From Bradyrhizobium iriomotense (GTDB taxonomy: Bacteria; Pseudomonadota; Alphaproteobacteria; Rhizobiales; Xanthobacteraceae), in contig NZ_JAFCLP010000018.1 of the NCBI RefSeq assembly GCF_018129405.1, positions 62,001-126,000 of the forward strand: DNA of 64,000 nt. The letters run 5' to 3'. The notes under the pieces are model-generated. The model worked only from the letters and a program-made list of their open reading frames with translations, made no database searches and was not told where the DNA came from. Made by a program: the position numbers and the translations under genes. Positions 50,493-59,846 of the stretch are shown piece by piece (within the stretch, counting starts at the first letter, position 1; every line of letters starts with the position of its first letter).

Positions 50493-51911
50493 TCAACGCG
50501 GCGGCGGCAGTCTCCCAAACACGCTGTCGAGCGCCATGCCGATCGCGAGCAGGCGGCGATCGCTTCCCGCGGGGCCATCCAGCTCGAGTCCGATCGGCAA
50601 TTGGCTGCTGGCGCCGAGCGCAATCGGAATCTGGATGCCGGGAATGCCGGCATTGCTGCCGGGATCGGTGTTCTGGATGAACAGGCCGAAATTCTCGAAG
50701 CTGCTGGACTCGGGGTTGGAGGGAATAGCAACGCGCGGCGTGGTTGGGAAAGCGATCGCGTCGAGCCGGTTGTCGGCAAAAGTCTTGCTGTAAAGCGCCT
50801 GTAGCGCAGGACGCGCAGTTTTGATCGCGGCGTCGTAGATCGGCTTGGCGTCGACCAGCGTGCCATCGGGGGCAGGTAGTTTGCGCGGGATCACCAGGCC
50901 ATCGTAAGTGCCCTTGACGTCGGCGCTGGCAATCTCCTTCGCCACTGCCTCGATGCTGAGGCCGGTGCCGGTGAGCTTGAGATAGGCGACCAGATCGTCA
51001 TAGGCCTCGTACAGCGCGATGGGAAAGCTGACCTGGCCGTCGAGCTCGGCCAGTTGCGGCATCTCGATCTCGACCACGACGATGCCCCGGGCTTTCATCT
51101 GCGCGACTGCCGCATGGAAGGCGGCCTCGGTGTCGGCATCGAGATTGGCCAGCATCGCCTTCACGATGCCGACGCGGACCTGTGTCAGATCCGCCGCCGC
51201 AATCGAATCGCCGCCCGCGATCACGCGATCGAGCAGCGCGACGTCGGCCATGGTTGCGGCCATCGGACCTGCGGTATCGCGGGTGTGCGAGATCGGCGCG
51301 ATGCCGCCCTGCGGATAGCGGCCGACGGTGGGGCGCAGCGAGGCGCATCCGTTCAGGGCGGCGGGGACCCGCACCGATCCGCCGGTGTCGGTGCCGAGCC
51401 CGCCGGCGACGATCCGCGCGCCGATCGCAGCGCCCGTGCCCGACGAGGAGCCGCCGGCGATCAGGGCGCGATCATAGGCGTTGCGAACGCCGAACTCGCT
51501 GCCGGTTTTGAATGCGGTGTTGTAGCCGGAGATGCCGAAGGCGAGCTCGTGCATGCTGGTCTTGCCGATGATGACCGCGCCCGCGTCGCGCAGCTTCGCC
51601 ACGACAGGCGCATCGGCCTTTGGAATGTAATTCTTCAGCGCGGGGGTACCCGCGCTGCAAGGCAGTCCGGCCACCTCGATATTGTCCTTGATCACGATGG
51701 GCACGCCGCCGAGCGATTTTGTCTTATCACCCGTCGCGTCGAACGCTGCCGCGGCCTTCAAGGCACCGGCTTCGTCCAGCGTGACGAAGGCATTGAGCTC
51801 GGCATTGGCCTTGGCGCGGGCCAGGGCTTCCCGGGTGAGCGCGGTGCTTGTGATTGTCCCGGCGCTGAGGCCGGCCGCGGCCTCGGTCAGTGTCAACTGG
51901 TCGAAATCCAT
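50493..51911 (-). CDS. Amidase signature family hydrolase
   Basis: 472 residues. The Ser-cisSer-Lys triad is readable: Lys in VPIVIKDNIEV, cis-Ser in IAGGSSSGTGAAIGARI, nucleophile Ser in GTDTGGSVRVPAALNG. N-terminal and C-terminal segments fit the amidase signature family; rhizobial relatives are often named indoleacetamide hydrolase, and the next gene upstream on the same strand is an indolepyruvate oxidoreductase, but the actual amide is undetermined. Confidence 0.87.
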   Translation of the reverse strand: MDFDQLTLTEAAAGLSAGTITSTALTREALARAKANAELNAFVTLDEAGALKAAAAFDATGDKTKSLGGVPIVIKDNIEVAGLPCSAGTPALKNYIPKADAPVVAKLRDAGAVIIGKTSMHELAFGISGYNTAFKTGSEFGVRNAYDRALIAGGSSSGTGAAIGARIVAGGLGTDTGGSVRVPAALNGCASLRPTVGRYPQGGIAPISHTRDTAGPMAATMADVALLDRVIAGGDSIAAADLTQVRVGIVKAMLANLDADTEAAFHAAVAQMKARGIVVVEIEMPQLAELDGQVSFPIALYEAYDDLVAYLKLTGTGLSIEAVAKEIASADVKGTYDGLVIPRKLPAPDGTLVDAKPIYDAAIKTARPALQALYSKTFADNRLDAIAFPTTPRVAIPSNPESSSFENFGLFIQNTDPGSNAGIPGIQIPIALGASSQLPIGLELDGPAGSDRRLLAIGMALDSVFGRLPPPR

Positions 51912-51988
51912 GATGCGTGACCCGCGGTTGCAAGGACGCCATCAGGGCGCCCGTTCGGTTCAGAGGCTGAAGCTTCGCCGGCGCCGCG

Positions 51989-54900
51989 TCAACCGTAGGC
52001 GCGCATCTTCGTCGGCGATGGTGCGTCGAGCCCGTCGAGCTGCCGGTCGATCTCGTCCTTCACCTTCACGATCGCGGCATCTTTGACCGGGCCATACCCG
52101 CGGATCTCCATCGGACCTTTGGCAATCGCCACGAGATTTGACAGATGCGCCGCGTCGAGCTTGCCGAGCATGTGTTCGATCAGGTCTTCATACCAGGCGA
52201 TCAGCTCCCGCTCGGCGCGTCGCTCCGCGGTGTAACCGAACGGATCGAACGGCGTCCCGCGCAACCCCTTCAAGCGCGCTAGCAAGGCCAGGGGCATCTG
52301 GATCCACTGGCCGAAGGCGCGCTTGCGTGGACGGCCGCGGGCATCACGTCTCGAGCTCAGGAACGGCGGGGCGAGGTGATACTGGACGCTGAAGCCGTCC
52401 TCGAATTCGCGCTTCAACTCGTCGAGGAAGCCGCTTCTCATGTGCAGACGCGCCACCTCGTACTCGTCCTTGTAGGCCATCAGCTTGAACAGCGCGCGGG
52501 CGACCGCCTCGGTCAGCGCCTCGCTGTTCAGGCCGGCTTCGGCTTTGCGGACATTTGCGACGATCGTCCGGTAGCGCGCCGCATAGGCTTCGTTCTGATA
52601 GGCCGTGAGGAATTCGGCGCGCCGGGCAATGAGCTGGTCGAGCGTCTCGGCTTCGGGCGCATCGTCCGCCTTCGGCAGAAAGTCCGGATCGGCAGCTGCG
52701 ATCCGGCCCCAGGCAAAGGCCTGCTTGTTGCGTTCGACTGCGACGCCGTTGAGCTCGATCGCGCGCAGCAGCGCCTGCAGCGAGACAGGGATCAGACCGC
52801 GCTGCCAGGCAAAGCCCAGCATGATGATGTTGGCATAGACGGCATCGCCGAGCAGGCGTTCGGCCAGCACATTGGCGTTGATGGTGCCGAGATTGTCGTT
52901 GCCGATCACCTGACGGATCGCGCGCAGGCGGGCAGGCGAGGCGAGATCGGCGTCGCGGAAGCGGACGACGTCGCCGGTCGGCATCTCCGCGGTGTTGACC
53001 GCGGCGCGCGTGCCGCGGCGATAGGTGCCAGACGCCTTCGGCGAGGAGCTGACGATGAGGTCGCAGCCGATCAGCGCATCGGCCGCGCCCTGGTCGATGC
53101 GGACCTGATGCAGCGCTTCGGGACTTGCAGCCAGGCGGATATAGCTCAGCACCGGGCCGAATTTCTGCGCGAAGCCGGTGAAGTCGAGCACCGAGACGCC
53201 GCGACGTTCCAGATGCGCGGACATGCCGATCAGCGCGCCGACCGTGATCACGCCGGTGCCGCCGACGCCGGTCACCAGCAGGTCGTAGGGCCGGTCAAAT
53301 GTGGCGGGCGCGGGCAAAGGAAGCGTGGCGGCCCGGCCGGCCGCATCGATCTGGCTGGCGCTCTTCTTCCGGCGCGTGGCGCCTTCGACCGTGACAAAGC
53401 TGGGGCAGAAGCCGTTGAGGCAGGAAAAGTCCTTGTTGCAGGCCGACAGGTTGATCTGGCGCTTGCGGCCGAACGGCGTCTCCTTCGGCTCGACGCTGAG
53501 GCAGTTGGATTCGACCGAGCAGTCGCCGCAGCCCTCGCACACGAGGTCGTTGATGTAGGCGAAGCGTTTCGGATCGGCCATCTGCCCGCGCTTGCGCCGC
53601 CGCCGTTTTTCGGTGGCGCAGGTCTGCTGGTAGATCAGGACGGACACGCCGGAGATGTCGCGCAGCTCGCGCTGCACAGCGTCCATCTCCTCGCGGGGAT
53701 GAATGGTCACGCCGCTGGGCAGGTCCGCCGGGCTGAACTGCGCCGGATCGTCCGACACCAGCGCGATGCGCTCAACGCCTTCGGCGCGAACGCTGTGTGC
53801 GATGGCGTGCACGCTGATGGGACCGTCGACCGGCTGGCCGCCGGTCATCGCCACGGCGTCGTTGAACAGGATCTTGTAGGTGATGTTGGCCTTGGCGGCG
53901 ATCGCCTGCCGGATCGCCATCGAGCCCGAATGATAATAGGTGCCTTCGCCGAGATTCTGGAACACGTGCTTGTGGCCGGTAAATCGCGATGAAGCAGCCC
54001 AGTTCACGCCTTCGCCGCCCATCTGGATCAGCGACGAGGTCTCGCGGTCCATCCAGCTCGCCATGAAATGACAGCCGATGCCGGCCAGCGCCTTCGATCC
54101 CTCCGGCACTTTCGTCGACGTGTTGTGCGGGCATCCCGAGCAGAAATAGGGCGTGCGCGTTGCGCCGCTGACGTTGATCGTGCGCGCGGCCTCCGGCATC
54201 AAGGCGGCGGCGCGGGCGGCGAGATTGAGGCCCGGAAACATCGGATCGAGCCTGCGCGCGAGCACGCCAGCCAGCGCGCGCGGCGACAACTCGCCGATCC
54301 AGGAGATCAGCCGTGCCCCGGTTTCATCGTGCTTGCCGACCATGCGCTCCGGCTTGCTGCCGGGATAATCGTAAAAATATTCCTTGAACTGGCTCTCGAT
54401 GATGCCGCGCTTCTCCTCGACCACCAGGATCTCGCGCTTGCCCTTCACGAAGTCCATGGCGTCATGCAGCGCCAGCGGCCAGACCATGCCGACCTTGTAG
54501 ACGTCGAGGCCGATGCTGCGGCAGGCCGCTTCATCAAGGCCCATCAGCCGCAGCGCTTCCATCAGATCGAGATGGGCCTTGCCGGTCGTGACGATACCGT
54601 AGGTGGCGCCAGGGATGTCGTAGATGTGGCGATCGATCGGGTTGGCTTTTGCGAAGGCATAGACCGCGTGCTTCTTCGCCTCCAGCCGCTCTTCGATCTG
54701 TGGGCCGGGCAAATCGGGCCAGCGATAATGCAGGCCGCCCGGCGGCGGCGTGAAGTCGGGCGTGCGGAAGAGGCGCGGCGGGCGCAGCGCGACGGACGCG
54801 CCTGATTCCACGATCTCCGAGATCGCCTTGAAGCCGACCCACATGCCGGAGAAGCGGCTCAGCGCGTAGCCATATTCGCCGAACGCCAGATATTCGCCGA

Positions 54901-55438
54901 CATCGGCTGGATGCAGCGTCGGCATGAACCAGCTCATGAAGGCGACGTCGGACTGGTGCGGCATCGAGGAGGAGACGCAGCCATGGTCGTCGCCGGCGAC
55001 CACCAGCACGCCGCCATGTGGCGAGGAGCCGTAGGCATTGCCGTGCTTGAGCGCATCGCCGGAGCGGTCGACGCCGGGGCCCTTGCCGTACCAGAGGCCG
55101 AACACGCCATCGACCTCGCGGTCGGCTTGCGTCTCGACCTGCTGCGAGCCCAGCACCGCGGTTGCCGCGAGGTCCTCGTTCACCGCGGGGAGGAATTCGA
55201 TACGGTCTCGCTTGAGGCGTTCCTGGATGCGCCACAGCTCGAGATCGACGCCGCCGAGCGGCGAGCCGCGATAGCCGGAGATGAAGCCCGCGGTGTTGAG
55301 GCCGCTCGCCCGGTCGCGCCTCGCCTGATCGAGCGCGATGCGAACGATGGCCTGCGTGCCCGTGAGGAAGACGCGGCCCTCCTCGCGGTCGTAGCGGTCG
55401 GAGAGATCGTAAGTGTCGAGTGACGGAATGGCGTCCAT
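51989..55438 (-). CDS. Fused indolepyruvate ferredoxin oxidoreductase
   Basis: 1149 residues, combining all functional parts of 2-oxoacid:ferredoxin oxidoreductase in one chain. N-terminal pyrimidine-binding region (FLTGTQAIVRIALDQARRD, FISGYRGSPLGGVD); ThDP-binding region near 430-530 (IGCHFMASWMDRE, LGEGTYYHSGSMAIRQAIA); cysteine-rich iron-sulfur segment near 630-680 (LVCEGCGDCSVESNCLSVEP, SACNKDFSCLNGFCPSF); gamma domain from about 715 (LLVTGVGGTGVITVG); and a C-terminal extension of ~300 residues. It converts arylpyruvates to aryl-CoA esters with electrons to ferredoxin, for aromatic amino-acid catabolism. Probably regulated by the divergent Lrp-type gene. Confidence 0.92.
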   Translation of the reverse strand: MDAIPSLDTYDLSDRYDREEGRVFLTGTQAIVRIALDQARRDRASGLNTAGFISGYRGSPLGGVDLELWRIQERLKRDRIEFLPAVNEDLAATAVLGSQQVETQADREVDGVFGLWYGKGPGVDRSGDALKHGNAYGSSPHGGVLVVAGDDHGCVSSSMPHQSDVAFMSWFMPTLHPADVGEYLAFGEYGYALSRFSGMWVGFKAISEIVESGASVALRPPRLFRTPDFTPPPGGLHYRWPDLPGPQIEERLEAKKHAVYAFAKANPIDRHIYDIPGATYGIVTTGKAHLDLMEALRLMGLDEAACRSIGLDVYKVGMVWPLALHDAMDFVKGKREILVVEEKRGIIESQFKEYFYDYPGSKPERMVGKHDETGARLISWIGELSPRALAGVLARRLDPMFPGLNLAARAAALMPEAARTINVSGATRTPYFCSGCPHNTSTKVPEGSKALAGIGCHFMASWMDRETSSLIQMGGEGVNWAASSRFTGHKHVFQNLGEGTYYHSGSMAIRQAIAAKANITYKILFNDAVAMTGGQPVDGPISVHAIAHSVRAEGVERIALVSDDPAQFSPADLPSGVTIHPREEMDAVQRELRDISGVSVLIYQQTCATEKRRRRKRGQMADPKRFAYINDLVCEGCGDCSVESNCLSVEPKETPFGRKRQINLSACNKDFSCLNGFCPSFVTVEGATRRKKSASQIDAAGRAATLPLPAPATFDRPYDLLVTGVGGTGVITVGALIGMSAHLERRGVSVLDFTGFAQKFGPVLSYIRLAASPEALHQVRIDQGAADALIGCDLIVSSSPKASGTYRRGTRAAVNTAEMPTGDVVRFRDADLASPARLRAIRQVIGNDNLGTINANVLAERLLGDAVYANIIMLGFAWQRGLIPVSLQALLRAIELNGVAVERNKQAFAWGRIAAADPDFLPKADDAPEAETLDQLIARRAEFLTAYQNEAYAARYRTIVANVRKAEAGLNSEALTEAVARALFKLMAYKDEYEVARLHMRSGFLDELKREFEDGFSVQYHLAPPFLSSRRDARGRPRKRAFGQWIQMPLALLARLKGLRGTPFDPFGYTAERRAERELIAWYEDLIEHMLGKLDAAHLSNLVAIAKGPMEIRGYGPVKDAAIVKVKDEIDRQLDGLDAPSPTKMRAYG

Positions 55439-55526
55439 GGCGGACCTCGCGCGGCATCCTGCCCTAGTGATGGAAGGTTATGCCCGGGAGGCTGGTAGGT
55501 CTTACCTATTTATCCCGTGTAGTTCA

Positions 55527-55569
55527 CAAATTCGGTAGAATTTTGCGCAAGGCCATCAAATTTGGTAGA
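55527..55569. promoter_or_regulatory. Lrp-type binding site candidates in the IOR-lrp gap
   Basis: AAATTCGGTAGAATTT (55528-55543) is an inverted repeat (AAATTC/GAATTT). The motif CAAATT-C/T-GGTAGA occurs at 55527-55539 and again at 55557-55569, exactly 30 bp apart (about three helical turns), the second copy 24 bp before the regulator's start. This suits octameric Lrp/AsnC binding. Confidence 0.6.
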
Positions 55570-55592
55570 GGTTCTCGGCTTGAGAGGCTTCC

Positions 55593-56048
55593 ATGATCGA
55601 AGAACAGGACACGCGAATACTCGCCCACCTCCAGAGGGACGGCCGCGCCACCAACCAGCAACTCGCCGACGAGGTCGGCATGTCCACCTCGGCCTGCTGG
55701 CGCCGGGTGCGGGCGCTGGAGGAGAGCGGCGTCATCCAGGGCTATGCGGCGCTGGTCGCGCGCGAGCAGGCGGGATTTGCGATGTCGGCCATCCTCCACG
55801 TCTCGCTGGAGCGGCATGATGCGAAGTTCGTCGACGAGTTCGTGGCGCGGGTGACCAGGCGCCGCGAGGTGCTGGAGTGCTTCGCGACCACGGGCGATGC
55901 CGATTATCACCTCCGCGTCGTCGTGCAGGACATGGCCGCCTACAACCGCTTCCTCGACGAGTTCATGTTCCGCATTCCCGGCATCCGCTACGTCCGCAGC
56001 AACGTGGTGCTGAAGGAGATCAAGACGAGTGTGGCGCTGCCGTTTTGA
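55593..56048 (+). CDS. Lrp/AsnC family transcriptional regulator
   Basis: 151 residues. N-terminal HTH (DTRILAHLQRDGRATNQQLADEVGMSTSACWRRVRALEESGVI) and a C-terminal RAM ligand-binding domain (VLECFATTGDADYHLRVVVQDMAAYNRFLDEFMFRIPGIRYVRSNVVLKEIK). Divergent from the indolepyruvate oxidoreductase, its probable target; members of this pairing usually sense an amino acid. Confidence 0.92.
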   Translation: MIEEQDTRILAHLQRDGRATNQQLADEVGMSTSACWRRVRALEESGVIQGYAALVAREQAGFAMSAILHVSLERHDAKFVDEFVARVTRRREVLECFATTGDADYHLRVVVQDMAAYNRFLDEFMFRIPGIRYVRSNVVLKEIKTSVALPF

Positions 56049-56063
56049 GTTGCGGGAAGTGCC

Positions 56064-56154
56064 GTAGGGTGGACAAAGGCGCTCTTGCGCCGTGCCCACT
56101 ATCTCGCTCGATTTGCGAAGGTTGGTGGGCACGCTCTGCTTTGCCCACCCTACG
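56064..56154. repeat. Dispersed palindromic repeat, CGTAGGGTGGGCAAA family
   Basis: Third copy of the element (see 45639-45730 and 50393-50486), here 15 bp behind the lrp-like gene. One substitution (GGTGGACAAA) in the left arm. Confidence 0.85.
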
Positions 56155-56167
56155 GCACCGCTCCGTC

Positions 56168-56288
56168 GTCGTCCCGGCGAAGGCCGGGACCCATAACCAC
56201 GAATGCGAATTGCCTTGCGAAGCCGTAACGACGAGTCCCGATCAAAACATCGGCTGCGCGTATGGGTCCCGGCTTTCGCCGGGACGAC
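56168..56288. repeat. Dispersed palindromic repeat, GTCGTCCCGGC family
   Basis: Arms GTCGTCCCGGCGAAGGCC and GGCTTTCGCCGGGACGAC; a variant of the GTCGTCCTGGC element at 8785-8934 and 38068-38194, with a different interior. Confidence 0.8.
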
Positions 56289-56307
56289 ACTGTTGGTGCA
56301 ACTTGCG

Positions 56308-57093
56308 CTATCGCTGCTCCCTGACGAACCTGTTGCGCAACATCCCGACCCCGGTGATCTCGATCTCCACGACATCGCCGTGCTTGATGTCGGGCGAGGC
56401 GCCGTCGGTACCCATCCAGATCACGTCGCCCGGCCACAGCGTAAAATACTTGGTCAGCTCGACCAGGAACGGCACCACGCCGAAGATCATGTCGTTGGTG
56501 TAGAAGCGGTTGGTCTCCTTGCCGTTGACGCGGACGATGGTCTCCATCCTGGCGAGATTCGCCTCGGTCTCGATCCACGGGCCCATCGGCTTGAACGTGT
56601 CGGCGTTCTTCGAGCGCCACAGGCTGCGATCGGCCTTCTGCCAGCTGCGTTCGCTGACATCGTTGCCGATGGTGTAGCCGAACACGCAATCCATCGCGTT
56701 GTCTTTGGTGAGGTGCTTCACCTTCTTGCCGATGACGACGACCAGCTCGCCTTCATAGTGGATATTGTCCGTCGCCAAGGACGGGATCACGACCTCCTCG
56801 TCATGCGCGATCAGCGCGTTCTGTGCGCGATAGCCGATCTCGGGGCGGTCGGGCACGGCCGGCACCTCGCCGCGCTTGTCGGCGGCTTCCTTCAGGTGCT
56901 TCAGATAGTTCAGGCCGACGCAATAGAAGGTACGCGGGATCAGCGGCAGCTCGATCTTGACCTCGCCAAGCGGATGCGTGCGCGAAGTGCGCTGCCATTC
57001 ACTGAGCGGATCGCCGTCGACCGCGATGACTTGATCGTTCTCGACGAGGCCCCAGGATGTCCTGTCCGCGGCGGTGAATTTCAGCCAGCGCAT
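56308..57093 (-). CDS. Fumarylacetoacetate hydrolase family protein
   Basis: 261 residues. FAH-fold: YCVGLNYLKHLKEA, the metal-binding Glu pair in HYEGELVVVIGK, Asp in GNDVSERSWQ and FKPMGPWIETEAN. Members are hydrolases, decarboxylases or isomerases of 2-keto or catechol-cleavage products (HpcE/MhpD-like). It ends a cluster with a flavin monooxygenase and an Ldh-type dehydrogenase on the same strand (15-bp and 21-bp gaps), suggesting a degradative operon. Confidence 0.9.
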   Translation of the reverse strand: MRWLKFTAADRTSWGLVENDQVIAVDGDPLSEWQRTSRTHPLGEVKIELPLIPRTFYCVGLNYLKHLKEAADKRGEVPAVPDRPEIGYRAQNALIAHDEEVVIPSLATDNIHYEGELVVVIGKKVKHLTKDNAMDCVFGYTIGNDVSERSWQKADRSLWRSKNADTFKPMGPWIETEANLARMETIVRVNGKETNRFYTNDMIFGVVPFLVELTKYFTLWPGDVIWMGTDGASPDIKHGDVVEIEITGVGMLRNRFVREQR

Positions 57094-57108
57094 AGCGTGT
57101 CCTCGTCG

Positions 57109-58476
57109 TTATTCCGCGGCATCGCGCGGCTGTATCTTCCAGGCGCCGGCAGCCGGCCGCTTCAGCCCGAGATTTTCGCGCAACGTCTTGCCACGATAGT
57201 CCTTCTGGAACAGGCCACGGCGTTGCAGCTCCGGTACGACATGCTGGACGAAATCGGCGTAAGAGCCGGGTACATAGGTCGCGGCGATGACAAAGCCGTC
57301 GCAGCCGCGCTCGACGAACATTTCCTCCAGCTTGTCGGCGATCTCCCTGGGGCCGCCGACCATGGCGTCCTGCACCTGTCCGCGGCCGGAGAAGGTGACG
57401 AAGTCGCGCGCGCTGGGGTTGCTCTTGCCTGAATTCTTCAGCACGCCGTCGCGGATGCCGAGGATACCCTGCATGCTCTTCAGTTCTTCCGTCGTCAGCG
57501 GCTCGTCGAGATCCTTGGAGGCGAAATCGTAATTGAGCGCTTCAGCGAGCAGCGACAGCGCGTCGATCTGCAGCGGCAGCTTGTTGATCAGCGCCATCTT
57601 GTCCTCGGCTTCAGTCTTGGTCGCGGCGCAGACCGGCGTCGTCAAATTGCAGAGGAACATCTGATCGGGATCACGGCCGGCTTTCGCGGCTTCGTTGCGC
57701 ACGGCCGCATAGCCTTCCCTCGCGGCGGCGAGGTTGCGCGCGGCAGTGAAGATCACCTCGCCCCAGCGGCCGGCAAAGCGCTGGCCGCGGCCGGATGCGC
57801 CGGCCTGGATGATCACGGGATGGCCCTGCTGCGAGCGCGGCACGGTGAACGGCCCGCGCGACTTGAAGGCCGGCCCCTTGTGATCGAGCCGCTTCACCTT
57901 GGTGGGATCGGCAAAGCGGCCGCTTGTCTTGTCCATGATGAGCGCGCCGTCCTCCCAGGTGTCCCAATGGCCGAGCACGACCTCCATGAACTCGTCGGCG
58001 CGGTCGTAGCGGGAATCATGTTCTGGATGGGAATCGCGCCCCATGTTGAGGGCTTCGCCGTCATTGAGCGAGGTGACGACGTTCCACCCCGCGCGGCCGC
58101 CCGACATCAAATCGAGCGTCGCGAAGCGGCGGGCGACGTCGAAGGGCTCGTAGTAGGTGGTCGAGCAGGTCGCGCCCAGGCCGAGCTTGTCGGTGACCAT
58201 GCCCATCGTGGTCAGCACGATCAGCGGGTCCATCTTCACGCAGCGGATGCCGTATTCGACGGTGTGGGCGTGGTCGTTGCCGTAGCGGTCGGGCATCGCC
58301 AGGCGATCATCGAAGAACGCCATGTGGAATTTGCCGGCTTCGAGGATCCTGGCGATCTCCTGATAGTAGTCCGCGGACATCGAATCGTCGCGCGAGTCCG
58401 GATGCCGCCACGAGCTCGGCAAGTTGGTGCAGTTCTGCGCCTGGAGGAAGCCGACCAGTACCATCTGCCGCGTCAT
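57109..58476 (-). CDS. NtaA/SnaA/DszA-family flavin-dependent monooxygenase
   Basis: 455 residues. GFLQAQNCTNLPSSWRHP at the start, FHMAFFDDRLAMPDRYGNDH, YYEPFDVARRFATLDLMSGGRAGWNVVTSLNDGEA, and IIQAGASGRGQRFAGRWGEVIF are the luciferase-like NtaA blocks. It needs reduced FMN from a separate reductase. It differs from the family member at 38205 in most positions, so the two are not recent duplicates. Middle gene of a three-gene cluster. Confidence 0.88.
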   Translation of the reverse strand: MTRQMVLVGFLQAQNCTNLPSSWRHPDSRDDSMSADYYQEIARILEAGKFHMAFFDDRLAMPDRYGNDHAHTVEYGIRCVKMDPLIVLTTMGMVTDKLGLGATCSTTYYEPFDVARRFATLDLMSGGRAGWNVVTSLNDGEALNMGRDSHPEHDSRYDRADEFMEVVLGHWDTWEDGALIMDKTSGRFADPTKVKRLDHKGPAFKSRGPFTVPRSQQGHPVIIQAGASGRGQRFAGRWGEVIFTAARNLAAAREGYAAVRNEAAKAGRDPDQMFLCNLTTPVCAATKTEAEDKMALINKLPLQIDALSLLAEALNYDFASKDLDEPLTTEELKSMQGILGIRDGVLKNSGKSNPSARDFVTFSGRGQVQDAMVGGPREIADKLEEMFVERGCDGFVIAATYVPGSYADFVQHVVPELQRRGLFQKDYRGKTLRENLGLKRPAAGAWKIQPRDAAE

Positions 58477-58497
58477 GCTGCTGTTCTCCGAATTGCG

Positions 58498-59550
58498 TCA
58501 GGCCAGATTGAGGACCGTGTCGAGCCGGTAGTCACGCGCCAGCGTGCGCAGCTTGTTCCAGGTCGCATCCTCGATCTCGATGCCGTCGCGCAGGCGCTGC
58601 TGCTCGCGCAGGCCCTCGATCTCGCCGGGATAGTAGACGCCTGTGCTGCCCTCGGACGGCGGGGTCGATTTCAGATAGCGTGCGAACTCGGCGACCTCGC
58701 GCTTGAACTCCTTGAGCGGGCGGAATGCGGCGACGTTGAACACGGCCATGAAGCAGCCGTCATTGTGCCGCCCCGTAGGCTCGACGCCGAAGCCGAGGCC
58801 GGTGAGCAGACCGCAGAGAACCTCGACCATAGCGGCAAGGCCGCTGCCCTTGTAGCCCTCGGTACCGCCGAGCGGCAGCAGTGCGCCGCCCTTGCGATAT
58901 TGGGTCGGGTCGGTGGTGTGTCGTCCCTCGGCATCGATGATCCAACCGGTGGGAATCTCTTCGCCACGGGCGACTGCGAGCTGGATCTTGCCGGCCGCGA
59001 CCGCAGAGGTCGCCATGTCCAGATAGAACGGCGTATCGAGATCGGATGGCACTGCGATCGAGATCGGATTGGTGCCGAGCCGCGCTTCCTTGCCGCCGAA
59101 CGGTGCCACGTGTTTCGGCGAGCGGCCGGAATCCGCTGTCGCGATCCCGATCATGCCTTCGCGCATCGCCATCAGGGGGTAGGCGGCGAGGCGGCCGACA
59201 TGGCTTTGCCGGAACACGGTGCAGGCAGCGACGTTGGCGGTCTTCGCCTTCTCGATCGTCAGCGCCATCGCCTTGGCGTTGACGTGGAAACCAAAACCCC
59301 AATGGCCGTCGATCACCGTCGTGGTCGGCGATTCCTGGACGATGCTCCATTTGGCGCCGGGCACGATGTGGCCGGCCTTGATGCGGTCGATATAGGTGGG
59401 AACGGCGATGACGCCGTGGGAATCGTGGCCGGCGAGATTGGCGTTGACGCAGCCGCTCGCGACGGCGTCCGCTTCCTCCTCCGAAGCTCCAGCCGCCTGG
59501 AGCAGCGCAGCGCTGATGCGCGTGAGGCGGTCGGCCTTGACGAGCGGCAT
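58498..59550 (-). CDS. Ldh family (malate/L-lactate-type) NAD(P)-dependent dehydrogenase
   Basis: 350 residues of the malate/L-sulfolactate/ureidoglycolate dehydrogenase type. GHDSHGVIAVPTYIDRI (substrate His), FGFHVNAKAMALTIEKA, VFRQSHVGRLAAYPLMA, FGGKEARLGTNPISIAVPS and DMATSAVAAGKIQLA are family signatures. It oxidises a 2-hydroxy acid to the keto acid or the reverse. First gene of the cluster with the monooxygenase and FAH-family hydrolase. The ATG at 59550 fits homology. Confidence 0.9.
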   Translation of the reverse strand: MPLVKADRLTRISAALLQAAGASEEEADAVASGCVNANLAGHDSHGVIAVPTYIDRIKAGHIVPGAKWSIVQESPTTTVIDGHWGFGFHVNAKAMALTIEKAKTANVAACTVFRQSHVGRLAAYPLMAMREGMIGIATADSGRSPKHVAPFGGKEARLGTNPISIAVPSDLDTPFYLDMATSAVAAGKIQLAVARGEEIPTGWIIDAEGRHTTDPTQYRKGGALLPLGGTEGYKGSGLAAMVEVLCGLLTGLGFGVEPTGRHNDGCFMAVFNVAAFRPLKEFKREVAEFARYLKSTPPSEGSTGVYYPGEIEGLREQQRLRDGIEIEDATWNKLRTLARDYRLDTVLNLA

Positions 59551-59846
59551 GGCGTTTCCCCGGCATGGTGCCCTTAAGGGGCTGCTTGTTGGGGGCCATC
59601 GTCTCAAAGCGCGGGAGCGATATCAATCTCCCGTAAACCAATACAGGGCTGCAAATTCGTAAACGGAACACGCCCTTGGTCGAAGATTCGCCCCGCACGG
59701 CGGTATTTTCGAGAGTTTAGCGCCGCTCGTTCGCAGCTCGTTCACTTTGATCGACGGTTTGCCCGGCGGAATAACGACCACTTAGGCGATCGCCGTTCAT
59801 AAAGCTACCCGGGAGAAATAGGCAGAAATGCCCGGGAGCTGAGATC

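Noticed and set aside
50415-50804. Small plus-strand frames starting in the repeat behind the LysR gene
   Set aside because: They translate a dispersed palindromic repeat and the antisense of the amidase gene; similar frames arise at every copy of the repeat.
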